Shown: positions 24,201 to 35,825, counted from the first letter of the stretch. The stretch is DNA of 64,000 nt from Adiantum capillus-veneris (GCA_014529385.2 CM043970.1:44544279-44608278), one strand, 5' to 3'. The notes: generated by a model from the letters alone, not told the origin. Numbers and translations: made by a program.

Positions 24201-25397
24201 GATTCTTGGGCTCTCTATCAGGAACAGGGCAGATGAACCCCAGCTTGAGATTGGGTGGCGTACGTTTGGTGTACATGGCCTTTCCCTTACACACTAGGCC
24301 ACATGCAGCTAGCACGGGTGGGGTTCCTATATGGAACCAATGGGATAGTGACCTTGTGGATGCTGCATTCCTTCTGGCATCCTAGTTTCTTTTGGTGGAT
24401 GGCATGATTGTGGCGACATGTCGTGCAGAACATCTTTTCATCGTCACTTCGAAGGCAGAGGGAGCTAGTTTCCAGCTGTTGAGGATATTGTACTTACGGC
24501 TACCGGAGGCTAGTTGTACGACTGTTCAGGATATTTAGAGGGGGTATGTTGTTTTTTTGTTTTGATAATGAATAGTAACTTCGATGTTCATGGGTCAAAA
24601 AATAAGGTTTTACTTGCTCCCCGCAAGTTGTTACTTTGTTGCTAGCCATTTTTTCACCCCCTAGAACTGGTGGGTGTCGGCTTCCGAGGTACGATCGAGC
24701 GGATGGAGAGATGCAGCAAATATACGTGGCTTCTCTGCAGATGACGACATGTTGTGGGAGAAGCTACCAGGACCAGATTCCACACAGTGGACGCTTGATC
24801 GTATGGGCCGGCCTTTTCGTAGAGGTGTTGAGAAGAGTCAAGCGTTTGCCAGGTGGTAGAACTTTTTTGTTAGTTGTTTTTATTGTTCCTATAAAATTAT
24901 AGGTATAATAAATCTTAAGGTAACTTTTTTTGTGTAGATGGCTACTAGGTACCTTCACAGACATGGGAGATGTTGTGTTGGATTTTTTTGCAGGAGTTGG
25001 GACATTGGCAGCACAATTTTTATTACTACGTAGACATTGCATCAGTTGTGAGAAGGATTGGGCAGTTTTCAGTGCTTGTTTGGAGCCATCTCAGCGTCTA
25101 CCTTCCAATTTAGGCTCGACATTGATGTTTCATAGGAGTGTCAGAGCTCAGGTAACTAAGCAACCACAACAGGTGTCCGAGCAGCTTCATCCACTTGATT
25201 CACCGTTCCTGACACCACTCAGCAGTCAGGGCGGGGTAGTAACAGCACCATATCCCACTTTCACAGCCCCATTTTTGGCATGGCGTGCAACTGGACCGTC
25301 TCCCAGTGCATTCATTGCCTCCACATCTGAGGCCCCACCCGGGGTTGATCCATTGCCTCTTTCACTGCTTGCACCCCCCACACACACACACATATAG
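21289..25397 (+). pseudogene. ParB-like domain / beta-class DNA methyltransferase gene, about 11 exons
   Basis: Exons by GT-AG and phase: 21289-22019, 22106-22301, 22391-22680, 22767-22892, 22966-23193, 23284-23483, 23564-23944, 24026-24113, 24181 to about 24543, 24665-24852, 24938-25397. Exon 1 has a ParB/sulfiredoxin-like domain ending VWDGNHRLEAW (GxHR motif). The middle exons are charged and basic (RGKRKKR). Exons 9-11 look like an N4/N6 DNA methylase in permuted order: a target-motif region (VYMAFPLHTRP), LLVDGMIVATC, then EKSQAF and motif I DFFAGVGT. The tail is proline-rich and loses frame at a (CA)n run. In-frame stops at 22185, 22771, 23378, 24383 and 24536 make this copy a pseudogene. 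The exon 9/10 junction does not keep phase as drawn. ParB-methylase fusions are known from phages and bacteria. Confidence 0.68.
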
Positions 25398-25524
25398 GTC
25401 ACACCCTTTGCCATTTGGAGTAGTTCCCCCACCATTTGGTGCACTGCCCCCGTTGGCACGACCTTTGTTTCCTCCCAGAGGATATGGCCCCCCACCGCCC
25501 TTCTTTCCTCCACGTCACCCATGA

Positions 25525-25704
25525 TGTATCAACCCCCATATGTATTTACTTTGGATGCAATGGAACTCATAGATTTGGGGTTTGCTATTTGAAATAGACC
25601 GTAATTGTGTGTAAGGAACTTTCTCTTATTAATAGTGTATTGAATGATTCCATGGTGTTTTTTGTTTGAATGTAAGTTGGTCGTGAAATGACAATCATAT
25701 TTTA

Positions 25705-25749
<45 letters not shown>

Positions 25750-25787
25750 CAAGAGAGAGAGAGAGAGAGAGAGATGGGTAGATTGTC
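25525..25787. other. 3' flank of the methyltransferase gene with (GA)n
   Basis: Follows the proline-rich C-terminal reading frame, which ends at about 25524. It contains (GA)n at 25711-25744 and 25752-25774, next to the right terminal repeat, mirroring the (CT)n at the left end. No gene is seen. Confidence 0.6.
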
Positions 25788-25861
25788 CCTTCTTTTGGGA
25801 ATCCGCTCGCCCGATTCTTAAAAAGCACTCGCCAAAAATTGCTCGCCCAGACATCGTGTCC
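25788..25861 (-). repeat. Right terminal inverted repeat with internal hairpin
   Basis: Reverse complement matches 17522-17593. The GCTCGCCCAGA core lies at 25841-25851, ten bases from the end, as on the left. A stem at 25792-25803/25813-25825 has a 9-base loop, like the left end. Confidence 0.8.
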
Positions 25862-25870
25862 TCCTCATAG
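25862..25870 (+). repeat. Right target site duplication (TCCTCATAG)
   Basis: Identical to 17513-17521, immediately outside the right terminal repeat. Confidence 0.8.
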
Positions 25871-26960
25871 TAGCACCATGCATCTGCATCTTCCGCTGTC
25901 TCATACGCTTGAAGCAACGGTACGTAATATGTCCATTGTGGCCGCAGTGCCAACATGTCAGTCGCGATTGTGAGCGAGAACCGCCTCTAACCTAAAGCGT
26001 CTCCATATCCATGCCAAACCTATGGCAAACAAAGTGGGAGGTAACTCGACCACTACACAATGCTCAAAAGCATGATCAATTGCATCAAAATCTATGCTCA
26101 CATATATATAAAACAACTCCACAATTTGTAAACTCTGCAAGCATAAACTGGAACAAACTGCTCGATCAAGCGTAAAGCGCATAACCATATACGCAAGTAG
26201 AGAGCAAACTAGCTCAAAACGTGTCCCACAAGAGAAACTGTCTACAAAAATCTGCAAAAATATGTGAAACCTGTGACCAGCATATATTGTAGCCACACAA
26301 GCATACGCAAATTCTCACTCCTACGAGAGTGGGTACAAGAACACCAAACTATGTCCAAGCTGACAGAACCTGTCAAAAGTGAGAGTAAATACTCGATCAC
26401 TGTCAAAGTGGGAATATATCGACCACTATACCATCAGAGAGCAAACTACGAATACGCATAAACCATGGCGAGAAATCTTGAAAAAAATCCGATAGAGTTT
26501 TCCCTAGAAACTAAGCAAAAACTCAAAAAAAATTCACCAAATACGCATGACAATAGACACTGTCTCAGTAGAAAAATCCACGAATGGTTTACATGCAATG
26601 CCAAAAGCCTGGTAAATTGGCTCACTCATGACCAAGTAGCTCTATGGACGTGTACCTGTCCAAAAATACTAAAAACCTCTAAACCTTCTACCTGCGAGCT
26701 ATGGCTAGCTCAAACTGTATCCGTATAACACATACATAGCATGAAACTACACAAAACCATGCTAAAAAAGCTCTCTAAAATGCCCCACACAGTCAAACAA
26801 TGCACATGAAACCTCATCTGGATGTGTAACGATCCATAATTCACATCCCAAAATATCACTTGCATACGCAAAAACAAGGTTAATACTCTCTCAAATAGCA
26901 CCACAGTGTGCCATACATAGCCAAAGATGCAAACCGCATCACTCTCTACATAGGAATCAA
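25871..26960 (-). pseudogene. Ty1/copia gag relic with zinc knuckle
   Basis: On the minus strand the stretch just before 25871 reads CWHCGHNGHITYRC, a Cx2Cx4Hx4C zinc knuckle preceded by VRGGSRSQSR, as in copia Gag nucleocapsid. Its frame runs into the 9-bp duplication and continues at 17521 into the copia protease. This shows that the two parts were joined before the DNA transposon inserted. The upstream part to about 26960 has the same base style but no clear capsid motif, and a stop precedes VRGG. Confidence 0.7.
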
Positions 26961-27702
26961 ACGTGAAAACCTCAATTTGTCAAGACTGTTGACAGGCTGC
27001 TGCAGAAAATTCAGCGCTCAAAATTTCAAAATTCTGATATGAACAACACGTTTGGAGCGTGTCAAAACCTCAGGGTAGGCTCCTGGATCACATGTATCCA
27101 AGTTCGGGTGTGGGAGATATGCCAAAAACCTCCGTTTTCGACCCAAAAACATAGCATAAACTTGTTATTGTTGCACCTGCTAGAATTTAGAGAAGAATTC
27201 CAAAAAATGAACATCACCATCTCACCTGAAATGTGTCAAAACCCAAACCTAGACTCTTGGATCATATCCATCCGACTCCGTGTGATGGAGATATGCCCCC
27301 CAATAGAAGAACCTCCAGTGCCACCATGCCATGATGTCCTGCCATGACACCAACCGCATGCCACAGATCAGCTAAGATCTATCTGCCAAGCAGCAGACCA
27401 ACATCCCAAAACGAAATCAACCACCATTTCCCTCTACAATGAGAGGAGGGAGGGGTGGAATCCACCTTGGTCCAAAAAGAATGCGGACCAAGAAAGGCCA
27501 CTTCGGAGAGAGGAAGGGGAGCAGCAAGGAATCCCCCCTTGGGATGAGCTTCTGCCCCCGCGGCAAATCCTCCATTACCCACCAAACACGGGAGCCTCCC
27601 TAGTACATAAGTGCCCGTAGAGCCTATCCAAAGCCTCCGTGCTCATGCGGGACGCGGACATGCTCAACCCTAGTAGAGAAGCTCTCGACACTTACTAATC
27701 TT
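26961..27702. other. Non-coding stretch between copia and LINE-A
   Basis: Holds an imperfect direct repeat (about 27058-27130 and 27235-27300, both with a CTCCTGGATCA/CTCTTGGATCA block followed by GGAGATATGCC). It could be the 5' untranslated part of the copia element. No LTR end or primer site was found. Confidence 0.35.
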
Positions 27703-27982
27703 TTTTTTCTTTGCGCAAAACTCGCAATCATGAGTGAATTGTATTATAACCATCGAAAGAAAAACAGAATGGCCTCAAGCTCAAACCGAGCCTTGAGGTT
27801 CGGAAGATAACAAACTGGACACCTTTACAATATATTTGAGCTAACCTTATAGGTGCCAACATGGCTTTGATAGTCCTAGACCAATCACTCAAGTCTTGTT
27901 TGCATCCAATCATGCACATCGTTACTCTGCTCTCTTGTATAATCTTTGAGAAGCTTGCTACAGCCATTTCTCCTTTAAACAC

Positions 27983-28303
27983 CTATCGGTTCCTTGCCTG
28001 CCATAACTTATGGAAGAAGCAGTACCTGACTATTTGCATGCATACAAGAAGAGTAGGACTTCCCATCCTCTTGCTGCCAAGGAACAAATCAGACTTGCAG
28101 AACCTAATTTGCCATGTCCTTTGGATCCACTTGCAGAATTTCCCTGATAATACTCTGGTTGCCTGGCATTCCGTGAATAGGTGGATCAGATCTTCACTAG
28201 CTATCCTACAACCTGAGCAGCGATCAGACCCGATTCCTCTTTCTCTAATCTTTACGCCTGTCGGCAACGCGCCCCACAACACCTTCCACAAGAAGATCTT
28301 CAT
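27983..28303 (-). pseudogene. zf-RVT domain of LINE-A
   Basis: Reads MKIFLWKVLWGALPTGVK, DRCSGCRIASEDLIHLF and TECQ, the Cx2C...HxxxC zinc-binding module found after plant LINE reverse transcriptases. It ends at a stop before the 3' untranslated region. Confidence 0.82.
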
Positions 28304-29157
28304 GAATAGGGGCCATTTTGGCTTCTAGATGTTCTCCATAATTACCTTCCACCGATCTGTTGACCATTGTCTCTTCCATACTTTATTTAGGGGGATAAAC
28401 CAATTTTCCCCATAAATAAGTGCATGGTAGATGCCTTTAGTTTGGGGTTTCCAAAACAGGATACTACCATGCCATCTCCAAGCATTCCACTCAAACTTGG
28501 ATTCATAGATTGGCATAACCACATTATCAAGTTCTTTTATCACTCTGTTGGCAAGCAATATCACAAAGCCATTCAGTTGATACTGAATTGCTAGAGAGTT
28601 AATGGTTTTCCAGCAATTACTATTTCTGTCCCAAAAGTGCTCAAGCCGAATTAGACCCTTATTATTCACTTTCCTGCCATTTCTATCCAGAAGAGGCTTT
28701 GAGGTGGCCCCAAAACTTTAGAGAGCCAGCGGGACCAGTGTAGGGAGCAATTTTTGAAGTATCTGGTAGCTTCCTTCCATTCCAATACTTGAGCTGCTCT
28801 TTTGCACTTCTTCATTAGTTCACCTGATAGGCCGCCCAGCCTTATGTAGGACCACTTCGGGGCTAAAAGTTTTTCATGCATCAGAACCCCTTTCCACTTT
28901 CCACCGTTCAATCCCAATGTTGCTCCATCTAACATATCCTTTGACATGATAGCCCAAGCTTGGTATTGTTTAGCCATTGAGACCATAAATTTGGCGCAAA
29001 GTACCTCAGCATGAGTTATTGGGTTAAGAATTCCGAGACCGCCTTGGTCCACTGTTCGAGCGACAGGTTCCCATTTTGCCCATTGCGATGGTCTAGAGGT
29101 TTGCGTGTTGTTCTTCCAAAGAAATATTTTTGTGGGTTTTAAGAATTCTTTCCAGTT

Positions 29158-30682
29158 TCACTTAGCCATCTTGAGCAAGGGACTGAGGAAAGAAATAAAC
29201 GGGAGCATAATTGCATTTATCACTTTAATCCGTCTTGGAAAGGGAAGCAGAACATACTCCCACCTTCTCATCTTTGTATTGATTTTCTCAAGCACCCATT
29301 GAAATCTTTGTTTGTGGGTAACATCCACCCCCACGGGGGCTCCCAAGTGCCTGAAAATACACCCTTTTGAGATAATCTCACTTGTCCAGACTAATTGATC
29401 GAAAGAGTCGTTTTCTGATAGGGAGATAAGCCTTGACTTCTCTATGTTGCACTTGGAACCCGAGGCCACAACAAATGTTTGCACAATATCTAAAGCTCTC
29501 CGGACATTCTGGGGGCATGCTTTCAAAAAGAGGAGCGAGTCATCTGCAAACATTTTGACTAGAAGCTGGTCGTTTCCTGGTATGGTCAGGCCTTGAATCT
29601 CCCCTCGTGCAGCACTGGCTTCGAGCATCGTGATGAGAGGATGTGACCCGATGTCAAAAAGCAAGGGAGCCAGGGGGCAACCCTGCTTAATGGACCTTTT
29701 AACCTCAAAGAATCCCACAATTCAGTCATTGAATAGTAGTTCTGACTGGCTACCAACGCCCAGTGTACGGATGAGGCGACAAAGGCGAGGCCGCAAAGCG
29801 AAGAGCTTCCATGACGTCTTCAATATATGACCATATTATCCTATTATAAGCCTTGTCAAGGTCAAGCTATATCAAAATGCACTCTTTCTTAGTGAAGGCT
29901 CCGTAATCGATGCCCACCATTGCTGCCAAGGTGTTGTCATAAATGGATATCCCTTTAATGAACCCGTGTTGATGAGGAGAGATGATCCGGTTCAGGAGGG
30001 AGGCAAGTCTGATAGCTACCGCCTTGGCAATGATTTTGTAGGCTACTGACATCATAGTAATAGGTCACCAATGCTTTAGTTGAGAGTAGCATACCTGTTT
30101 GGGGATGGGCTTGATGAGCCCTCTCTTTATGCTTGCATCTAACGACCCTTCGAGGAATGCTTGATTATCCATTTGCGTGATTGGGATTTTAAGATCATCC
30201 CAAAATTCTCTGAAGAATTCAGTCGTGAGCCCATCCCATCCGGGGGACTTTTCATTGCCAAGAGCTTGTAGTGCTGCTGAACATTCTTCTTCAAAAAAAG
30301 CCTTTTCCATGCGGTTGGCATCCCATTGGGAAACCTTCTTTTTGACACTCCCAAGCAGAGACACTCTAGCTTCATCCACTTCCTTAGATCGGATCTCTGA
30401 CTGGCCGATAATCTGGTTGAGATAATTAAGCATAAGTCCAGCCATCTCATCTTGTTTATGGGTTGCGTTCCTATTCTGGTCATGTAGCACTTGGATGCGG
30501 CCACGGCTCTTTCTTACTTTCAGTCCCCTAAAGAAGTGTGCTTGGTTAGATGGCTCCGGTTGAAGGAGTGTTTCCTTGGAGAGCAATTTCGCTTTCTTGA
30601 TTTCTCCAATTTGCACATCAGCCAGGTGAGATTTGGCTTCCAGCCAACGTTTGTGGGGTGAAAGCATGATTGGGTGGTACAC
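29158..30682 (-). pseudogene. Reverse transcriptase of LINE-A
   Basis: Minus-strand blocks: EKSPGWDGLTTEFFREFW, MMSVAYKIIAKAVAIRL, ISPHQHGFIKGISI, KRSIKQGCPLAPLLFD, the catalytic MFADDSLLFL with both aspartates, and FRHLGAPVG. These are the fingers, palm and thumb of an L1-type non-LTR reverse transcriptase. Frameshifts or stops separate the blocks near 30060, 29860 and 29720, so the copy is inactive. Confidence 0.88.
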
Positions 30683-31640
30683 TTTTATGGGTTGATTAAC
30701 TAGTTTTGAATAGCTGCACTATTAGACATGGCGCACGGTAAAATTTTTGAAAATTAATTCTAAATTTGGTGCCAAAAAGCTTTTTAGATTCTCCTCTTCA
30801 AGAGCTATCCAATGATATATCACATGCCTTGGGTTCTTCTATCTTTGTCAAACATATTACAGCTATTAATTTGCCAAATAGTGATGTCTTGGACACAGCT
30901 TTGGTGTCCACCCATTCATGCTTTCACCCTGTGGTTATCCTCGGTAGCCAGCCCTGCAGCCTTCCTAGAGGTTAACCAGGCTACCTCCTTTGTGAGATTC
31001 TAGAAGAGTGCCTCATTGGCTTTCTTTACCCGAGGGCCCGAGCTTTTGATTGCTTTTTGAATGCTATGAGCAAAAAGATTCCAAGCGTTGGATTTGTTAA
31101 GACCAACATCTTTCTTAAGCTTTTCAATGCTTTCTTGGTGAATCCTTTGAATAGAGGGTCTTTGAACAGGTGATCCCCTGTAATAAGAAGCTTTTTCTCC
31201 CCTTTTGGGGTCTGCCCCTCCCCTTTGTCTTTCTTGAGCTGAATGTGCAGGGGCATGTGGTCAGAAAGGCTTTTTGTTTAGATCACCTTCATCTCTAGCA
31301 GTGACGGGATCCTGTCAGCTTGGTGAGAGCAATAGCATCTGTGAAGCCTGGAGGCAATACAAGCATATTTTAGACTTGTGTAGGTGAATCCAGGCATGTT
31401 GTTCCATGGGCCTACTTCCCATAAGTCAATCATTGCTCACTTCTCACATAAGCTCAGCCATTTAGCTCGACACTCGCTAATCTTACGACAACTCTTTGCA
31501 TAAGTACACTGACCTCACATCTTAAGATCAAACTATTATGTGTATAATGTTTAATGTTTAACTCTCTTAAATCTTTTTCAAGCATGCCAAAGAGTAAATG
31601 CACCTTTTCAGAATAGGTTTGCCTTAGGGACACTTGTCTT

Positions 31641-31684
31641 AAGTCTTTTGACATTGCACTAGCTAGTGCAATGTCAAAAGACTT
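31641..31684. repeat. Perfect 44-bp palindrome
   Basis: 22-bp arms with no spacer, centred on CTAG at 31662/31663. It starts AAGTCTTTTGACATTG. It lies in AT-rich non-coding DNA between LINE-A and the repeat cluster. Confidence 0.9.
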
Positions 31685-31873
31685 CTTTTTTATATCTTTA
31701 CACTTCAAAAGCCCCCTTAAACTTTACATTTTAACACCCCCTCCTCTCTCCCTCTCTCTCTCTCTCTCAAACACACACACACACACACCACGCAAATGCA
31801 CTCCCGTTGCTGCAAAAGAATCAATGGTTTGCACATCGTGCATTACACCACTCATATTTCCCCAAACTACACA

Positions 31874-32315
31874 ACCATGTTCTTTGCTAAAAATGGAAAC
31901 CATACTCACTCTTATATGGCAGAGCCTATTCCCTTGTTAACAATATGCACTATCACAACCTTTCAAGATAGCTCCCACTTCCTTCGATGCGAGACGGGGC
32001 ACTGGGGCAACGGAGAAGAGTGACATCGACTATGTACATCATGCTCATTGTCAGCTCAAGAGTATAAGTACCACACACTACTAAAATGATCAACATTTGC
32101 TCACATATGAACTTGCTTCCCGCATACTTTCAACCATGACTTAGACCTACACATTTTCCTCTCCCAACCAAATTGTGGGCTCTCCATGCGATTCTTGTCA
32201 CCATGGTCCTGGAGCATTAAGAATCACTTAGTAGCCCCATATAGAATACATCACATGCATCTTTCGTCCCATAGGTCATATTTGACCATTGAGGATGATA
32301 ATACAATCTCTCTCT
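31874..32315 (+). repeat. Dispersed repeat family, copy 1
   Basis: Shares, in order, ACCATGT...CATACTCAC, CACTTC-TT-GATGCGAGA, ACTTAGACCTACA, GTGGGCTCTCCAT and CCCATAGGTCATA...GAGGATGATAA with the minus strand of 35760-35205. It ends in a (TC)n tail. It has no coding capacity. It may be a SINE or a LINE 3' region; the class is not known. Confidence 0.7.
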
Positions 32316-32408
32316 CTATCTGAGACAGCAAAACAAAAACCTATTTGGAACACAAAGTTATTTTTGCCTAAGAGTCTGTTTGCACGGTAGCTCGATTCAC
32401 CTTCAAGC

Positions 32409-33120
32409 ATGAATACCCCAAAGATCTCCGCAAGGGTCCGGCCAAGCTTTGCGGCTGTCGTAGCGGCTCCTAGGGAGCTCAATCAAATCGGACAGCTTCA
32501 AGCAGGCCTTGATTGGGTCATGGAGGAGAATCATGACCTCAAAGCTTTCCTTAGCAAGCTTGAGGCACGCTTTGACTCCATGGGTCATCTTGCCACTGAC
32601 AAAGTAAAAGAAGTCGAAGCAAAGGTAACTCAAGCCCAATCGGTTACCTTTGCCAAAGTACAAACTTGCATTACAACAGAGTTCCACGAACACAGAGTCC
32701 AAGAAGAAAACGCCCTCAAGATCCGCATTGGTGGGCTCCCCTCGCCATGGTGCACCGTCGAGGACACGACCAACAAGCTCAATGACATCCTTCAACCAAT
32801 TAACATAAAACCTGAAACTTTGGATCAACGACACACATAGGCAAGTGCCGCCTAAGCATTGCCTTCTCACTTTCAAGGACAAAGAGGATAAGATGAAATT
32901 GCTAAGGCAATCTCGACTCCTCGAAGGGACAAAGAATTGGATCAATGAGGAGCTCACAACAAATCAACTAAAGCTAAAAAAGAGTAAGCTCAAGAAGATG
33001 CACGAAGCCCGCAAGCAAGGTAATTGGGGAGTATATCGAGGTGGTAAAACCATCATCCAAGAGTTCCGAGCCCCCAAAAAGGCCCTCCTTAGGTGTTGTT
33101 TCCTTTTCCCTTTTTTTTAC
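32409..33120 (+). pseudogene. L1-type ORF1 protein relic without ORF2
   Basis: The first frame (32409-32840) has a helical, probably coiled-coil part (MEENHDLKAFLSKLEARF) and KIRIGGLPSPWCTVEDTTN, like the RNA-recognition part of L1 ORF1p. After a frameshift near 32838 the second frame reads PPKHCLLTFKDKEDKMKLL and NWINEELTTNQLKLK, the C-terminal domain of that family. ORF1p is an RNA-binding chaperone of LINE particles. No endonuclease or reverse transcriptase follows. Instead, about 90 bases on, a GGTCATATCTGACC...GATGATAAA 3' end runs into (CT)n. Confidence 0.65.
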
Positions 33121-33204
33121 CCTGATGATTGGACCCTTAGTCCTTGACTAATATGTATCCGATGGCCTCACTTAGAAGCTCCGAGTTGATGTAATGTTTT
33201 TGTC

Positions 33205-33660
<456 letters not shown>

Positions 33661-33854
33661 TGTAAAAAAGCAAGGTTTGATGTATTTAATCAATTAAAAT
33701 TGCAAAATCTTCAATAGATTCAGAGCTTACCTTGTAGAAAACCATTAAAATTTTACAAGTTTAGTGTAATCAACGATGAATTCTTGAGAGTTTTAAATGT
33801 TCCCGTATTTTCATCAATTAGGATATTTTTGGTAAACTATGCATCCACCCATTC

Positions 33855-33857
<3 letters not shown>

Positions 33858-33891
<34 letters not shown>

Positions 33892-34091
33892 CCCTTCCAC
33901 CTTATATCCCCCCCCCCCCCCCCTCTCCTCCCCGCATGCTCTCTCTTCACCGCATTTCCATATTAGTAATATCATTACTAGGGAGGTGGGGAACAGACTC
34001 CCACAAACACAAACATAGTCGCACACGCACACGCATTCACTCACACATGCACACACACGTACATGCATTCACGCACGCGCGCACACACTCA

Positions 34092-34092
<1 letters not shown>
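33858..34092. repeat. (CT)n, C-run and (CA)-rich stretch
   Basis: Microsatellite tract (CT at 33858-33888, C run near 33911-33923, then CACACA-type repeats) leading into the AT satellite. No gene. Confidence 0.7.
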
Positions 34093-34189
<97 letters not shown>

Positions 34190-34324
34190 CATATGTATAT
34201 ATATATACATATGTATATATATATACATATGTATATATATATATATATGTATATATATATACATACATATGTATATATAGATATATACATATATATACAT
34301 ATATATATATATATACATATATAT

Positions 34325-34375
<51 letters not shown>

Positions 34376-34381
34376 CATATA

Positions 34382-34425
<44 letters not shown>

Positions 34426-34431
34426 CATATA

Positions 34432-34475
<44 letters not shown>

Positions 34476-34481
34476 CATATA

Positions 34482-34523
<42 letters not shown>

Positions 34524-34529
34524 CATATA

Positions 34530-34613
<84 letters not shown>

Positions 34614-34728
34614 TACATATATATACATACATACATATATATATATATATACATATGTATATATATATATACACATATGTATATATATATATACACATAT
34701 GTATATATATATATATGTATATATATAT

Positions 34729-34730
<2 letters not shown>
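34093..34730. repeat. 640-bp (TA)n satellite with higher-order units
   Basis: Nearly pure alternating T and A, with TGTATATATATACA and TATGCATA variants placed regularly. Between about 34360 and 34570 a unit of roughly 58 bases recurs about four times, each with one TATGCATA. Long frames crossing it encode only Tyr-Ile repeats and are not genes. Confidence 0.9.
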
Positions 34731-34803
<73 letters not shown>

Positions 34804-34934
34804 ATGGTAGGAGGGAGGGAGACATCATGGGAGTGGGTTCTTTCTAAAAAATGGGATGGACAGAGAAACAATGAGGAGAGAGAGAGAGAGAGAGAGAGGA
34901 CATGTTTCGAGTGTGGGAGAGGTATAGAAACAAA

Positions 34935-34985
<51 letters not shown>

Positions 34986-35043
34986 TTCAGAGAGAGAGAG
35001 AGAGGGAGCGGGGATAATTAAGAGAGCAAGGGGGGAGGGAAAT

Positions 35044-35089
<46 letters not shown>

Positions 35090-35149
35090 AATTCAGAGAG
35101 AGAGAAAGAGGGAGCGGGGATAATTAAGAGAGCAAGGGGGGAGGGAAAT

Positions 35150-35195
<46 letters not shown>

Positions 35196-35204
35196 GCGAG
35201 GGAG
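34731..35204. repeat. (GA)n cluster with a tandem duplication of about 103 bp
   Basis: (GA)n at 34731-34795 and on to 35195. A non-simple segment with GGGAGCGGGGATAATTAAG occurs twice (about 34984-35050 and 35088-35160), so the block has expanded by tandem duplication. Confidence 0.8.
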
Positions 35205-35759
35205 AGAAAAAGATTTTATTATCATCCTCAGAGGTCAACTATGACCTAGGGGACCAAAGTTACATGTGATATAGTATGTGTGTGGCTGAGGAGTGACTCT
35301 CGATGCTCTAAAATTGTGGTGATGAGAGTTGTAATAGAGAGCCCACACTGTGGTGTGTGTGTGGGGGGGGGGGGGGGGTGGGGGGGGGGGGGGCTATGAG
35401 TGATTCTCGATGCTCCAAAATTGTGGTGATGAGAATCGTAATGGAGAGCCCACACTGTGGCTGGGAGAGGAAAGTATGTAGGTCTAAGACATGGTGAGTA
35501 AAAATTTGAGAGAAGCAAGTTCGAATGTGACCAAAAACTAAGCACTCTAGTAGTGTATGGTACTTAAACTCTCAAAGTTGCAGAGAGCATAATGTGCACG
35601 ATTGATTTGAGTCTTTTCCATTTCCCCAACGTCCTATCTCGCATCCAAAGAAGTGGAAGCTAAGCCAAATGGCTACGATAGTGTGCGTCGCTGACAAGGG
35701 GATAGGGTCAAGCATGTAAGGGTGAGTACGATTTCCTCTTTCAACAAGTACATGGTTTC

Positions 35760-35760
<1 letters not shown>
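35205..35760 (-). repeat. Dispersed repeat family, copy 2
   Basis: Minus-strand homologue of 31874-32315. It is bounded by (GA)n on both sides (ending 35204 and starting 35762). A block of about 55 bp (TCTCGATGCTC-AAAATTGTGG) is duplicated at about 35297-35353 and 35404-35461, separated by a long G run at 35358-35393. Confidence 0.7.

Positions 35761-35761
<1 letters not shown>

Positions 35762-35825
<64 letters not shown>

Larger units (their letters stand above)
17522..25861. mobile_element. Mutator-like DNA transposon carrying a ParB-like/DNA methyltransferase gene
   Basis: An 8,340-bp insertion inside copia gag-pol. It is bounded by 9-bp duplications (17513-17521 and 25862-25870) and inverted ends that both start GG and share TCTGGGCGAGC exactly ten bases in. 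Each end has a (CT/GA)n tract just inside it. The element holds a truncated transposase relic on the minus strand and a multi-exon ParB-like/methyltransferase gene on the plus strand. The two are divergent, from a 1.75-kb centre rich in palindromes. Mutator-like elements with extra or captured genes are known (Pack-MULEs, MULEs with ULP1 proteases). The superfamily call rests on duplication length and RNase H-like transposase motifs. KDZ or hAT relatives are the alternatives. Confidence 0.78.
27703..31500 (-). mobile_element. LINE-A: non-LTR retrotransposon, 5' truncated
   Basis: Minus-strand order: the C-terminal part of an AP-type endonuclease (31500-31230: IDLWEVGPWNNMPGFTYTS, then LSDHMPLHIQ), a linker, reverse transcriptase (30682-29158), a C-terminal region (29052-28325) and the zf-RVT domain (28303-27983). 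The T-run at 27703-27713 is the poly(A) tail seen from the plus strand. The N-terminal half of the endonuclease and ORF1 are missing, which fits the usual 5' truncation. A diverged relative of the last domain lies at 11412-11722. Confidence 0.85.

Noticed and set aside
31026-31256. Separate gene at the start of LINE-A
   Set aside because: The frame reads SDHMPLHIQ and continues the LINE endonuclease upstream; it is part of LINE-A.
34037-35049. Long open frames (up to 328 codons) across the AT/GA satellite
   Set aside because: They encode only Tyr-Ile and Arg-Glu repeats, and overlapping frames are open on both strands. This is low-complexity sequence, not genes.
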